From Phallusia mammillata (taxonomy: Eukaryota > Chordata > Ascidiacea > Phlebobranchia > Ascidiidae), in assembly GCA_003260075.1 (NCBI GenBank), contig QLIY01000342.1:89424-153423 (forward strand): a DNA stretch of 64,000 bases, given 5' to 3'. The notes under the pieces were generated by a model. It was given only the letters and a program-made list of their open reading frames with translations. It did no database searches and was not told where the DNA came from. Below, in pieces: positions 1-11,858 of this stretch; positions within the stretch are counted from its first letter, which is position 1, and the number at the start of each line of letters is the position of its first letter. The position numbers and the translations under genes were made by a program.

Positions 1-1704
1 GCAACATAAATGAGTAACAGGTTATTTTTTCTGTGGAGTTTTCTTTTACTAATATCTTTGTAACACTAACCGTGGAACTATAGCATCGTATCGTTTAAAC
101 CATAAACAAAACAAAATACAAACGTTTTCGGGCAACTTGTGGAGCACAAGGCGCCAGACCACCAACTTAGATAATTCAACATTGTCACGATTAGTTTATA
201 CGATATACCATGTATAAAATGAGTAATACTGTAGTCCGCCTATACATGTTTGACGTTTCGATCATGTATGGTACGTTGTCGACTTTAATTGCTACAAGTT
301 CAAAAGAAATTAGCCTGGTCCAGCTATTTTTTAGAGTAACGTGTGGCAATTTAATTTGTATTTTTCGAAGCCACTAATTTAATGTCAAAGCTAACAAGGT
401 CGGAGGGTTATTTACTCACGTATTACCACTTGCCGTATAACTTGATTTTCGCACAAATCAAAGTACAAGCGGTAATTGGTAAATAGTTTGAGTGTGCTAT
501 ACACACAAAAGCTACTCGACAAAGAAACGTTTTCAATAGCTTTTATTCTATATCAAGGGCAAAGAAATGGAATGGAAATTGCATTCATGGCGAATACAAG
601 GATAAACATATCGGAATTTGCAAACGGCCGCAGAAACTAGTTGTTTGGCCGTGAACATGTTTATTTAATTATATGTACTGACGGCCGAGATTGTGCACAA
701 GCCAACAATCCTGGGGTACACACGAGTCGCAACATATAATTCCTGGATACGAAAATGTTAGTGCAGAAAACTTACTTGATGTTGTCGGTGTATTTAAAAC
801 GTTTTTACGAACTAACACGTCATTACTCTTGTTACAGTCGCAACTATTACGTCACCCTCACAGCCAGGTTCGTTTTATGAATGCATAATATCGGAATACG
901 AACTTCTAAAAGAATTGTTTAATTTCTGAAGATGTTTAAGCTGTCTAGCTAGAACATAGGCCCACAGTTTGCATGTTTAGGTGTAAAATGGCAGTAACAA
1001 ATTCAACAACACCAACAACAAATGTTGAACACGGTTCAATAGATGCAAGATCATCTTCTCAACTTTTCCATGTTTCACCACATACACCAATAGTTACTGT
1101 TGGTTTGACATATTTGTTTGCAAAATGGCAAGCATAACTGTTTTTGCCTGTAGTAGAGAGTCAAAGATCCCAAATTAACGACATAACTAGATTAGCCTAT
1201 ATCAATGTAGCCTATACGTTTCCACTAGCACGTGCTCTGGCGATTTTCTTTTTGCTTGCCAATTGTTACATATTAAGAAACGCTGAGAAAGCGTTTGTTT
1301 TAGGAATGTGTTCCCGAGATTTTGTAGCTATGTCTATAGCCTATTGACGTGGAACATGTTACGCCGCGCCTGTCAAAGAGGCATGATACCGAACTGCTGT
1401 AGCGCTTATCCAAGTAATGAATATATATTCTCTTAGCTCTTTATTAAGTGCATTTGAAGAGTGTGATAAAATGAACGTAGATTATACATAGACTATATTA
1501 AGATCACTGGGGCTAAACTTCCAAGATGACAGAAGATGTAAAAAGTAGGATCTGTTAACTGCATGTAACTATGAACAAGACGCGGTCATTACGCTGAGAC
1601 AACACACACCAGCATCATGGGAAGAAAACTTATTCAGTGTCACATAACTACGTAACTACAGGAAATCATACTAAACTAGCTTAATTATTATTGGTCTTCT
1701 TTTA
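1..1704. other. No gene recognised
   Basis: I see no convincing exon with splice sites and conserved protein content here. The open frames are short and read as unrelated low-complexity peptides. The stretch is AT-rich and may be 3' flank of the minus-strand gene that ends at 1705. Confidence 0.5.
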
Positions 1705-1997
1705 TTACGAGTTTGATTTGTCACCAGAGCCACTAGGACAGTATTGACCATGAGGCATAGAGATGACGTGCTTGGCTATGAAGTAAAGGGACACCAGCAA
1801 GATGGTGGAGAAAAGAATATTGCTTGCCACCCTTCCTGTCTATATGGGCCGTTGTTTACGTCAACTTATTTAGCTACAAGAATTTCAATCTTAACTTTCA
1901 TATTCAAGGCATCTTAAGACGCCAATCGGGCGTTTATGTGGCGCAATACCCTTTCATGTGGTGCCTGAAGTCAGACCAGGGTCACCAAACATTTCAA

Positions 1998-2060
<63 letters not shown>

Positions 2061-2542
2061 AGAGATAAAAGTGCGTTTTAGATGTAACAAAGCATAATTC
2101 TTATGTCAGGTATAAAAGTGTTCTACTTGCTTTAAGCCACAAGTTCAAACTCCTGTTGTTTTGCTATGTGAGCATAGTTCAGTGTATGCAAATACAACAT
2201 CAATCGGGTACCATAGCACTGTTTAGGTGATAGTCAATGGGGCTATTTTTGTTGCATTATTTCGCTCACTTAGGTCGATAGTAGTTAATAATGTCGAAGT
2301 CGCCCGTTAATAACTTTCTCCATATCCGGTCAGAATACTAATTAGGAAAAGGATATTTCAAAGAAAATGTGCTAATAAGCCATAACAAAAGGAATTAAAA
2401 CATTACATTGAAAACTTACTCTTTCATATACGGGTTGTTCTGGTAAAAGACCAACAACGAATACTTCGTCTTTTTTCACTTCTTCGCAGGTGATAAAACA
2501 AATCTGCGTTATGACTATGGCAATACACTTCAAATAAGCCAT
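1705..2542 (-). CDS. Unrecognised small membrane protein; first and last exons only
   Basis: The first exon (2542-2420) begins with ATG and encodes 41 residues starting MAYLKCIAIVITQICF, a good signal peptide, followed by an acidic stretch ending PEQPVYER and a GTAAGT donor. A candidate last exon (1835-1705) follows a CAG acceptor and encodes a hydrophobic span (NILFSTILLVSLYFIA), the basic pair KH and a short polar tail before TAA. The first exon ends in phase 0 but the last needs one preceding base, so at least one middle exon is absent. The 59-G gap at 2001-2059 could hide it. Signal peptide plus C-terminal membrane segment suggest a single-pass secretory-pathway protein. I do not recognise the family, and the two exons could belong to different genes. 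Confidence 0.4.
2001..2059. other. Assembly gap written as 59 G
   Basis: A pure G run without flanking tandem structure, interpreted as a sized gap filled with G. It lies in an intron of the small membrane-protein gene and may have removed an exon. Confidence 0.75.
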
Positions 2543-2618
2543 TGTAAATAATGTCTAAGTACTTTTAATCACTGTAAGTTTTATAAGGTAATTAAAAGCC
2601 GGTAAATTAATACATAGG
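2543..2618 (-). promoter_or_regulatory. Possible operon intergenic region with trans-splice acceptor
   Basis: Only 76 bp separate the TGA of the upstream minus-strand exon (2621-2619) from the ATG of the next gene (2542). The spacer contains a pyrimidine-containing stretch ending CTTACAG about 35 bases before the ATG, a plausible spliced-leader acceptor. Ciona is known to use spliced-leader trans-splicing and short-spaced operons. The assignment here is an inference from distance and the acceptor-like motif. Confidence 0.35.
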
Positions 2619-2774
2619 TCAAGCTTGTAGTTTAGACCTTATAAATTCCAAGCAAATAATTTTTGCTGCATTTTCCGGTTGCGTTGCGAAACACCGACCT
2701 TCTATTGAAAAGTCAACGCCTAACTGTCTACCAACAGAGTAATGAACTTTCCTATTAGCATAAAGGTAGACATG
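2619..2774 (-). CDS. Terminal exon of an unrecognised gene
   Basis: After the acceptor CCACGACAG the minus strand encodes 51 residues and TGA, beginning HVYLYANRKVHYSVG and ending LEFIRSKLQA. The composition, with mixed charged and hydrophobic residues and conserved-looking GVDFSIEGRCF, looks like real coding sequence. I cannot name the family. Upstream exons should lie at higher coordinates. A 79-G gap begins only 52 bp upstream, and a weak candidate donor (3074-3076) follows a hydrophobic stretch, but I could not build a consistent chain. Confidence 0.4.
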   Translation of the reverse strand, partial: HVYLYANRKVHYSVGRQLGVDFSIEGRCFATQPENAAKIICLEFIRSKLQA

Positions 2775-2824
2775 CTGTCGTGGGAACAAACATATTGTAG
2801 AGATGGGCATCTGTAGCATTCCCA

Positions 2825-2906
<82 letters not shown>

Positions 2907-3247
2907 AGCTGTCGTTTACCGTGTGGTAGCTTCAAAACAAATGTGTTTTCCCTGTGCTGTGTAGGTAAAAGTTCAAGAACTCATTTATTTCATAAGTTTC
3001 CAACCTTCTGTGATTGCTGTAGAAGTGAATGTTCAGGTAAAAAGCAAGAGTTTTCAACTTACTTACCTGGTATAATTTTAAGGCGATATTGATTAAAAAA
3101 GGTATGATTAAAACAAAAATGAGTCAAATGCAAACTACAAGTCATGAAATTGTACATACAACCCACCATCGGGACGCCTTTACAGAAGGATTTCTGTACA
3201 ACTTTTGTTGTGTTGCCGTTGTCCCACTGTGGTCCCATGGAAAGAAT

Positions 3248-3290
<43 letters not shown>

Positions 3291-4675
3291 TTTGTGTGTC
3301 AAACAATAACATTTCCATTCAGTGATAGCACATGCTTCCAATTTTTTTCCGTTTCCTAGCACAATATTAACAATGCAACCGATTTCTGCAACAGAATTTT
3401 TACACGCTTTTCTTTCACCGGCACCATTGGTCGCAAAGGTGTAGACAAAATCCACTTACAAATTTGTCGCTGTTAACTTCATTTAAATGTTGTTTCACAG
3501 GTTCTTACCTTAAATACATTATTCCATTCTAAATTGTGTGAGAAGTATTGATTCCCATTTTGTTCGTCCGTTTGTTTTGCTTGATTCCTGTGTCCATGCC
3601 AGGTCCAAATATTTCCACCATTAAAAATGTTGACTCAAAATCTCATTGAAGGGAATAGTCCAACTTACCATTGTATTCATGTGCACTTTTATTTTATCAC
3701 TAATTTTTTTGAAGTACCATGATACTTGTACTAATATTGCGCTAATTCCCATTTATTGCCAAACAAAATCACATAAAAAAGGCAATTTAAAAAAACCTCC
3801 ATACCTGTGACCGCATATAAAATCATTTTGGTAACATCGTCATTACTTGACATTTCAATCCTCAGTACCATATGGGGGTTTTAAAGTTCACTGCAAGCAA
3901 AATAGCAAACATGTTGTTCCAGTCTCAATTACCAGTTGCATATAAACTGTACAATATGAACAAATACTGGACTTATGTGGCCAACAATGGGGTTAGTCAC
4001 TTAATAAGCACTTCCTGTAAACAAAGACAATATAATGACAATTTAGTAAAATACAAGTACACCATTTTTTGGTGCTGCAGAGTTTGTTTTTGTTTATATG
4101 CAACATACCTCACTTAAAATACCAGCAATGCCTTTGCACATATGTGGCTTAGTTTTTTTGCCATGAAAAGTGCATTAGGGCACAATATAAACAAGTGACT
4201 CTCTAGAGTCAAGAGTCAAGACACATATAACCGTACGGTCAGAAAGGTATAAATACTACTGGCTTTTAACATACCTTGTATGCATTCATTTTTTCCTAGT
4301 TGATTATTAACCCTTCAGACTTCCACCAGCTGTATAGAAAACTTGTTTTTGGATGCTGTATAAAACCAACCATGGTGTTGAAGAGTTCACGACAATCTGT
4401 TGTATAGCTTTCTGGAAACATCAATAGCTGGTAGTGAATAAACATCAACATATACATTTTATGATTTAAAAGAATATCAAAAAATGTTCTGTGAGCCAAA
4501 TTATAAATCCGATAAATAAAACATTGATAACAAGCTACAAAAGAAAAGTTAACGTGTTTCTGTTAGTTTTACTTCATAAATATACACTAAAACGATAAAA
4601 ACATGGAAATTTTTCATTGTTAGTTACATTTCAAGTTAGCTAGTTAAATTATGGTTGTACTAAATACCACACCTT

Positions 4676-4930
4676 AGTGCATGGTATCACATATGACCGC
4701 ATGTTACCACAAGGTAGAAAGTTGTAAGGGACTTGAATATTTTTGCAAAAATTGTAACTTTTGTGGGCTTTTAAAAGTGCTGACGGTTAGAGCTATTTAG
4801 GTTGGGTGAGTGTTTGTAATTGAAATAGTACTAGAATCTGGTCCAATTTACCTCGTTGCTTGTACTCTCGCATTTCACACACCATGCAGTATTCTAAGTG
4901 GTATAACATGCGGTAACATATGGTAGTTGG
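4676..4930. mobile_element. MITE family A, copy 1
   Basis: About 250 bp with imperfect terminal inverted repeats (start resembles catatgaccgcatgttacc, end resembles ggtataacatgcggtaaca) and an internal TGACGGTTAGAGCTATT block. A diverged second copy in the same orientation lies at about 48826-49062. There is no transposase frame, so it is non-autonomous. The superfamily is unclear. Confidence 0.6.
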
Positions 4931-5326
4931 TTCCCCCATTAAATTATATACTTTTTACAAACTAAACAGAATATGCTTGCTTGATGATGTCATTACATTT
5001 TAAAGCATTATTAAATGTTGGACACAAAATATATAAACCAGTTTAAGGGTGGGCAGGAAACCTACATGTTGCTTAGGCTAGAAAATACACACACACANGG
5101 AGCATTTCACACACCATGCAGTATTCTAAGTGGTATAACATGCGGTAACATATGGTAGTTAGTTCCCCCATTAAATTATATACTTTTTACAAACTAAACA
5201 GAATATGCTTGCTTGATGATGTCATTACATTTTAAAGCATTATTAAATGTTGGACACAAAATATATAAACCAGTTTAAGGGTGGGCAGGAAACCTACATG
5301 TTGCTTAGGCTAGAAAATACACACAC
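4866..5326. repeat. Near-identical 225-bp tandem copy around an n
   Basis: Positions 4866-5090 recur at 5102-5326 with only one or two differences. The two copies are separated by ACACANGG. This is best read as an unmerged contig overlap marked with a single n rather than a genomic tandem repeat. Confidence 0.75.
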
Positions 5327-6082
5327 ACATTAAGATACCTAAGATAGAACTCAACTTTGCTGCAAGTGCACTTTCTCTGCTCTGTGCTGTACAATTTTAC
5401 AAACTTATGATGTTGCTTTTAGAATTGTATCTTTGTTATAAATATTTCTCAGAACATTTGATGTCCGGCTGACTTTATCAGGAACTAATGTCCATCGTGG
5501 CATGGACTGTTTTTATAGCATAAAAACTGAAACATTTCACAAAATTTAAACAATGCCTGCAATAAGCGCCATTTTTCTTTCAAAAGTGAACTCGTTTTGC
5601 AACTAAGGCGACTGCAAATATATCCGGTGCAGCACAAGCATGTTTTCCTTCGGCAAATAAATTTAAAAAAAATTTCAGTGTACCTCAATTTAACATATTT
5701 AGCAGCAAAGAGCAAACCTAATTAAAGTGGCAGCGCTGGGATTTGTGACATCGTTCAATGCTTTAACTTTTAGGCAACTTAATTGTGAAGTACACGATTT
5801 ATGGCTTTGTATGTAAAAAAAATCTGGATGCGGTAGAGAATCAGNTAACAAATTCTTGATGCGGTAAAGTATCAGCCAAAATTTGCCCCCTCTTGCAAAA
5901 TTTTCTGCCGGCGCCCATGTTTACAATGGCCGAGTTTACGATCTACACCCAGGTAAAATATGCGACCGCCCAGCTTACTTTCATAACACTGTCCTTTCTA
6001 TCACTTTATCGCAAAAATGCAACAAATTTATAGGTTGTAGTTATTCTTGTACTTTATTGGTGAACGATTTGTCCGTAGGAAC

Positions 6083-9000
6083 TTAACGCGAATCACACTT
6101 GTGGTCGATAATTGCTTGCGCCATAACTTGGAAAGCAGCAAGTGCTTCTTCAGCTGTTGGTTGGATCTCTCTAAAATTAAAATAGATTTCAAAGTAGTTT
6201 CCATGCAATGTAATTTTGCTTTCAAGTTTTTTATTGCGCACTTACGATTCTGGGAGAAGGAAACCATACTGTCCTTCGTCTCTCAATTCAGCAGCAAATG
6301 AACATGGAGTTACATTGTCGTAAAAGTAGTCGGCAGTGCTACCAGATGCCACATCTGTAATGTTAGTACACAAGAATAAAGGCATTCCTGACAAATGCGT
6401 TGGTACATTTTCTTGTAGTCACAAGCGCAAAAGATCGTTATTAATTCATTTTTGTACCTTTAGGTATATTTTGTGTGACATAATTTTGGATGAAGGTGTT
6501 CTGTACAAAACTTTATTTGTGAAAAAAATCTTAGCCTACTTCGTCCAGCTACTTACAGATAGTGGTTGAAATTTGTCCATATTGATACGTCTTGCCATGG
6601 GTGGCTTTGATTGCCGCAACGCTGTCGTTCGCAATTTTGTTCTGAAAAAGAGCATATATATATAAACAGATAGTTTTGGTACATGTATGTCTGTTTCTTC
6701 TTTACTTAAATATTATTTACAGTTTAAATAAGCACCAGCCTGCAAAAATATAGGTTAGACCTAATTAGTTTGGTTAGGTCAGTTAGTGCAGCCCTAATGC
6801 TAAAAGATAAAATAAATCTGAAAACTAACCAAGGTGTCGAAGTTGCTCGGACGATCCAATTTGTAACTATATGGAAACATCCAAGGGGGGGGGGAGTGAA
6901 CATCTATGTACATTTTAGGATTTGGAAGACTTTCCACGAACTTCTTTTGGGCCAATGTGCAAGGCTAATAAACCAAAATATTTACAGCATTTAGATCAGA
7001 GTAAAGATTTAAACATATATGTCTTAACCAGTTTTACAAACATTTATTTTTTGCAAAAAAAAAGATGATTACTTTTGTCATTAATCGACTCAAACATTTA
7101 GGAGATAGGTATATAAAGAAAAACAAAGAGAGAAGGAGAGTATTGGATAGTTGGGGGATAAGTACAGTTTCGTCAATATTTTCTACACAAAATTTTAGTC
7201 AGTATTACACAACTAGGCATATTTGCCAAAAATGACGGTTGTTTACCTCTGAAAACGCGTAAGGTCCGAAATAAGTGTCACTACAGGGCATGTCACTGGC
7301 TCCAGGACCTAAACACATTTTTAACACATTGCATTGCTATTTGAGTCTTTATTGTAGCAACATTTGATTTAGACCACATTACCTCCAAAGTTTGCGTCCC
7401 AGTTTCTATTTGGATCAACTCCAGTGCAACGAGCGCTACTTGGGGTTCTGGTCTTGCGCCACATGCGGTCCTAAACAACACAATACAATTTCCGCTTAGC
7501 AGCAGTACAGCACGTTCGCGTCAATGCTAGCATTTTATTTGTCATTAAAAAAGCTGAACTGCACCTAAATTCTTTCCTACCAGATAAAATTAAATAGTTT
7601 GTCGCGTACAAACACATTCTTTTTACGGCGCTTTTTGTGGATTGTTGGTTTCTTAGAAAATTGTAGATGTCTACATTAAAAAGTTGAAATATTTAAGTGA
7701 TAGGTATTCTTACGTCACTCCAAGTGTATTGGTATCCGTCAGGGTTAGAACTTGGAATAAAAACAAAGTCGACTTTGTCCAAAAGCCCTGTAATCGTCGG
7801 ATCAGTTCCGTACTCCGTGACGAGCTAAAGTTAGTAAGCCATATCTGTTAATGAGGCAAGTTTGCAGACTAGATATATAAAACCTAATTCACCTGTTTAA
7901 CTGAAAACATGCAGGTAGCCGGGCTTATCCATTCTCTGGCGTGAATCCCACAGTTGATGACGAACTGGGGATTTCCCTTTTTAGTGCTGACCTGAAATGG
8001 AAAATTACGATTTTTGTGGTCCATATATTCTCTTTTACGTTTCAAAAACAGGTAATTCTTTAAATTTTCAAAATGTTTTGATTGAAATAACTTTCTCAAG
8101 GGATTAACAGTAATATTTTAAAGTTTTGTATTCTGTATTGGATGAAACGCCATACGCCATTTTTGACTTGTAACTAATTCAACAGAGGTAGTAGAAAAGT
8201 GTATCAAACCAACCAAAACCATTGCCTACATACAAAGAGTTCAAACGTTTTAGCACTTACGGTAAGAGCACTGAATTTCAGACCTTCGTAGGAAGTTCCA
8301 ACTGTTGAGTTGGTCAGAAGTTTTGGGTAAGCAGCAGCCATGTTGCTAATCCATGCTTGAATCTGCAATTTAGCAATAACAAAGCAAATTTAACCAAATA
8401 CGCAGCACTGACTTTCATAAATGAAGTTTGTTGTAGATATTGAATTATATTTTTCATGTTGATAGTTTTATGAGTGGATATTGTCTAATTTGGGGGGGGG
8501 GGGGGATTAACAGTAATAATTTAAATTTTAGTATTCTGTGTTGGATGAAACGCCATACGCCATTTTTGACTTGTAATTAATTCAACAGAGGTAGTAGAAA
8601 AGTGCATCAAACCAACCAAAACCACTGCCTAACATACAAAGATATCAAACGTTTTAACACTTACGGTAAGAGCACTGAATTTCAGTCCTTCGTAGGAAGT
8701 TCCAACTGTTGAGTTGGTGAGAAGTTTCGGATGGGCAGCAGCCATGTCGCTAATCCATTGTTGAATCTTCAATTTAGCATTAACAAAGCAAAATTAAGCA
8801 AATACGCAGTACTGACTTTCATAAATGAAGTTTGTTGTAGATACTGAATTATAGTTTTCATATTGATAGTTTTATGAGTGGATATTGTCTAATTAGGGCC
8901 CTACAAAAAAAGTCAGTCATTCGGTNCCCTCCAAAAAAGTCGGCCATTCGGTTAAAAATTCTTTACAAAACAAAAAAAGTAATTATTGGTGCTTACCTCA

Positions 9001-10672
9001 TCAAAATGATGATAAATATGATAGTTAAATTCAGCAAGAGCTTTTGGAGCAGGATGTTCGGTTCTCTCTGCATCAATACGGTTCTGGACATCGTCGATAA
9101 AAACCGCATAATAAATCCTGTATAAGTGATAATCCATCAGGAGTACGCAAAAACGTATAAACGACAGTTAGGGGGGGGGGAGAGCTTTAGGAGTAGGATG
9201 TTCGGTTCGCTCTGCATTAATATAGTTCTGGACATCGTCGATAAAAACCGCATAATGAATCCTGTAAGTGATAATCCATCAGGAGTACGCAAAAACGTAT
9301 AAACGACAGTTAGTCAAAGAATGACTACACAATATATGGTTGTTATAATAAAGAGCCAATTCAACATGCTTTGTTTATGAATCGTTAAACGGTTTTCCTG
9401 AGTCCGCTGTTATCTCAGACAAATTGGTTTTAACTCCATATTGTTTTCATTATGTAATTTTTTTTTAATTTTTGCGTTTTTATGAGGTTAACGAATGCTT
9501 ATACATCAAAGACAGTCCGCGATATAATAGGTAAAGAAACATCATCTTAAACACTAGCAATATTTTTTTGCCTTAATGTCAGTAATTGTTACATAACTTC
9601 AAAGACCATACAAAAGGGAAATGCTTTTGTTTAAAGCGATAATATCCAAACAAAATTTTACCCAGTAGTTGACAGGTACGCCTTGAAGCTAGCGAGACGG
9701 CCAGAAGGCACACGAATATCTACAGGGGGGGGGGTAAAGAAACATCATCTCAAACATTAGCAATATTTTTTTTGCCTTAATGTCAGTAATCTCTACATAA
9801 CTTCAAAGACCATACAAAAGGGAATAGCTTTTGTTTAAACCGATAATATCCAAACAAAATTTTACCCAGTAGTGGACAGATACGCCTTGAAGCTAGCGAG
9901 ACGGCCAGAAGGCACACGAATATCTACAGGGATTCCAATACCTCTGACTGGTGTCCAAAAGTCCAACTGCATTACAACAACATGTGACATTATTGATACA
10001 CTAAATCGAGCTAAGTATTGGTACCTCGTACTGCTTCTCTAGGTTTTGCAATGTATTTAGTTGTCCCTCAGTAATTGGATGCAAGCGAAGAACTTGGTCC
10101 CTAAAAACCATAATAAAATAGGCATTACATTTTTACAGTTAAAATCGACGTGATCTACGTGGTGGGCTGTTAGCACAGAGAACAAAGATCTGCTTTATTT
10201 GCAATCTTGGAAACTCAATTTCTCCAGGGGGGGGGGACGAAGAACTTGGTCCCTAAAAACGATAATAAAATAGGCACTACATTTTTACAGTTTAAATCGA
10301 CGTGATCTACGTGGTGGGCTGTTAGCACAAAGAACAAAGATCTGCTTTATTTGCAATCTTGGAAACTCAATTTCTCCATATTTAAAATATCTTCAGTGTT
10401 TAATGTATTTAATATGTGGGGGTGTTGTTGTTTTATTGCTAGTCCAAAAAACTTACTTTACATATACCTACCCATGAAAGGTTTTGCGCGCAAAGACGCA
10501 AACTGCAAACAAGCTTGGGGGGGGGGATTCAGTGTTTATTGTATTTAATATGTAGGGGTGTTGTTGTTTTATTGTTAGTCCAAAAACCTTACTTTACATA
10601 TACTTACCCATGAAAGGTTTTGCGCGCAAAGACGCAAACTGCAAACAAGCTTAAAAACACAAGCAACTTCAT
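6083..10672 (-). CDS. Secreted zinc procarboxypeptidase, M14A family; one exon missing
   Basis: Spliced exons: 10672-10608, 10100-10025, 9966-9866, 9117-8997, 8362-8261, 7991-7893, 7824-7714, 7470-7383, 7308-7247, [gap], 6641-6557, 6354-6246, 6170-6083. Phases agree throughout. The protein starts with a signal peptide ([16 protein letters not shown]), followed by a propeptide and the peptidase domain. Visible M14 landmarks are the zinc ligands in HAREW (His172, Glu175), the substrate-binding DPNRNWD (Asn246, Arg247), TTIY (Tyr248 of bovine CPA numbering) and the catalytic Glu of AAELRDEG. The CPA residue-255 position is Ala, which argues against the Asp-dependent basic specificity of carboxypeptidase B. 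The exon that should carry the third ligand His196 and Tyr198 is absent between 7247 and 6641, where a 10-G gap lies at 6885-6894. Family function is removal of C-terminal residues from peptides after secretion and activation. Confidence 0.93.
6885..6894. other. Assembly gap of 10 G inside the carboxypeptidase gene
   Basis: The run sits in the only interval where a conserved carboxypeptidase exon is missing. There is no repeated flank here, so real sequence was probably lost rather than duplicated. Confidence 0.7.
8102..8894. repeat. Duplicated carboxypeptidase exon 5 across a 14-G run
   Basis: Positions 8102-8490 recur at 8506-8894 with several percent divergence, separated by G at 8492-8505. 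Both copies hold the exon encoding [13 protein letters not shown] or its variant [13 protein letters not shown] (8362-8261 and 8766-8665). The second copy has an AAG instead of CAG acceptor. Allelic copies left unmerged explain this better than a true exon duplication. Confidence 0.75.
9171..10526. repeat. Three further partial duplications at 10-G runs
   Basis: At 9171-9180, 9725-9734, 10227-10236 and 10517-10526, runs of ten G are each followed by sequence already seen on the left, or precede it. These are partial exon 4 (9181-9263), partial exon 3 (9666-9724), the exon 2 donor-side intron (10238-10380) and the exon 1 flank. The copies differ by a few substitutions. This is the pattern of overlapping allelic contig ends. 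Confidence 0.75.
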
Positions 10673-11858
10673 GTTTTTCTTTCCGATTTCAAATCAGCAT
10701 ATAACACACTGCTTTCCTGCAACCGTGCTACGTAGCCATCGATAATTTATGCAGACTCATAAGGTAAACTATTCAATCATGTCAATATTGTGTATGGCGG
10801 TATGCGGTGCCTCTCACGGGGTTTAAATGGCTAACTAGTAAACAACACCGTTTACGACAGCCGGTTGTTTTCGTAGTGAGTTATTGAGTGTACAAACACC
10901 TTGCGAAAAACATACTCTCAAATGCAAGTTTCGACCACTTAATGTCGCAACACCATATACCTGTATGGTAATTTGTAACTGTGCATTACGTATTTCTTGT
11001 ATCTGACTTGCTGCACAAAAGTATGTGCAACTGCTTCCTGCCGTTAAAGCCGCCAACGATACGCATTAAAGCTTCGTCAAACATGCTTTACCAATGCAAC
11101 CCATGGTTAACATGACATAAAATGTAACACCTCAGTGACGCTAGACTTTCTTACATATGTAATTTTGCCGCAGCAGAGGTCTTGTTAGATACAAGTCGAC
11201 CTTGTGTTATGTTTGTAACTGGCATCAGCCTTGAAGTTAGTGATTATGTAGACTTGCAATCTCGACACTCTCACACATAAATCATAGTACACCAGGCATG
11301 TTATAGGCGTAATACCAAATCAAGCCGTCTCTCAAGCATTTTCGTTACAGCTTTTCAGTGGACGATCGCCAGTTAGGCCATTGTTCAACAACTATAAACA
11401 ACAGGATCATGCCATGAAACAGTCATGCAGACCAGGGATAGGCTCCTGTCGTGGGTCCGAATCTCACCACAGTCAAGATGCCTTGCCGCACAGGAATGAC
11501 AGGTAAATAAACTAAGATTTACATTTTACAAAGAACAATGAAACCTGAGGAAAGGCCCTGAGGACTTTATGCAGACCCAAGACCCGGGTTGGGGATTGGC
11601 TTAATTCGGTATGACACTTGAAATAGGTCTGGGGTACTTAATTTACCAAAAAGCTTATGATACAATGTTAACTGTATTCAAGTTAAATACTCTATTGCAC
11701 ATGTATTATAGCACACCCTATGCAAATTGAAGGGAGATCTCTATTAAACTTTCAAACATTGTTATATGTAATCCCATTCATATAGGATATAGTTATACAA
11801 TCCATGAGACAATATTATAACTAATAAGGTACAATGTATCCCTTTTTCACACGCTACA
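10673..11858. other. Intergenic region, nothing recognised
   Basis: This lies between the carboxypeptidase start and the 3' end of the first cytochrome b561. The only notable item is a tRNA-B-box-like GTGGGTCCGAATCTC near 11451, probably a SINE fragment. Promoter elements for the carboxypeptidase should lie just above 10672, but I see no clear motif. Confidence 0.4.

Larger units (their letters stand above)
2775..6082. other. Intron or intergenic DNA with gaps, a MITE and an unmerged duplication
   Basis: It contains two long G gaps (2826-2904, 79 nt; 3250-3289, 40 nt), a MITE (about 4676-4930) and a tandem copy of about 225 bp around an n at 5098. Small exon-like pieces with splice signals occur on the minus strand (4270-4315 and 3440-3480), but they do not link into an open protein. 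A plus-strand ATG followed by a short frame and a GTAAAA donor near 5920-5956 is also unsupported by any downstream exon. Confidence 0.4.

Noticed and set aside
1824..2081. Open frames encoding long poly-Gly or poly-Pro (also 2720-2935, 3089-3455, 57595-57900, 63522-63710)
   Set aside because: They run through homopolymer gap fillers. The tracts carry no sequence information and the frames are artefacts.
5918..5956. Plus-strand first exon (MFTMAEFTIYTQ) with GTAAAA donor
   Set aside because: No downstream plus-strand exon could be found before the antisense carbox­ypeptidase gene, so this is likely chance.
8665..8766. Second carboxypeptidase exon 5 as a mutually exclusive exon
   Set aside because: The duplicated block includes several hundred bp of intron and is separated by a G run, which fits an unmerged allele. 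One copy also has a weaker acceptor.
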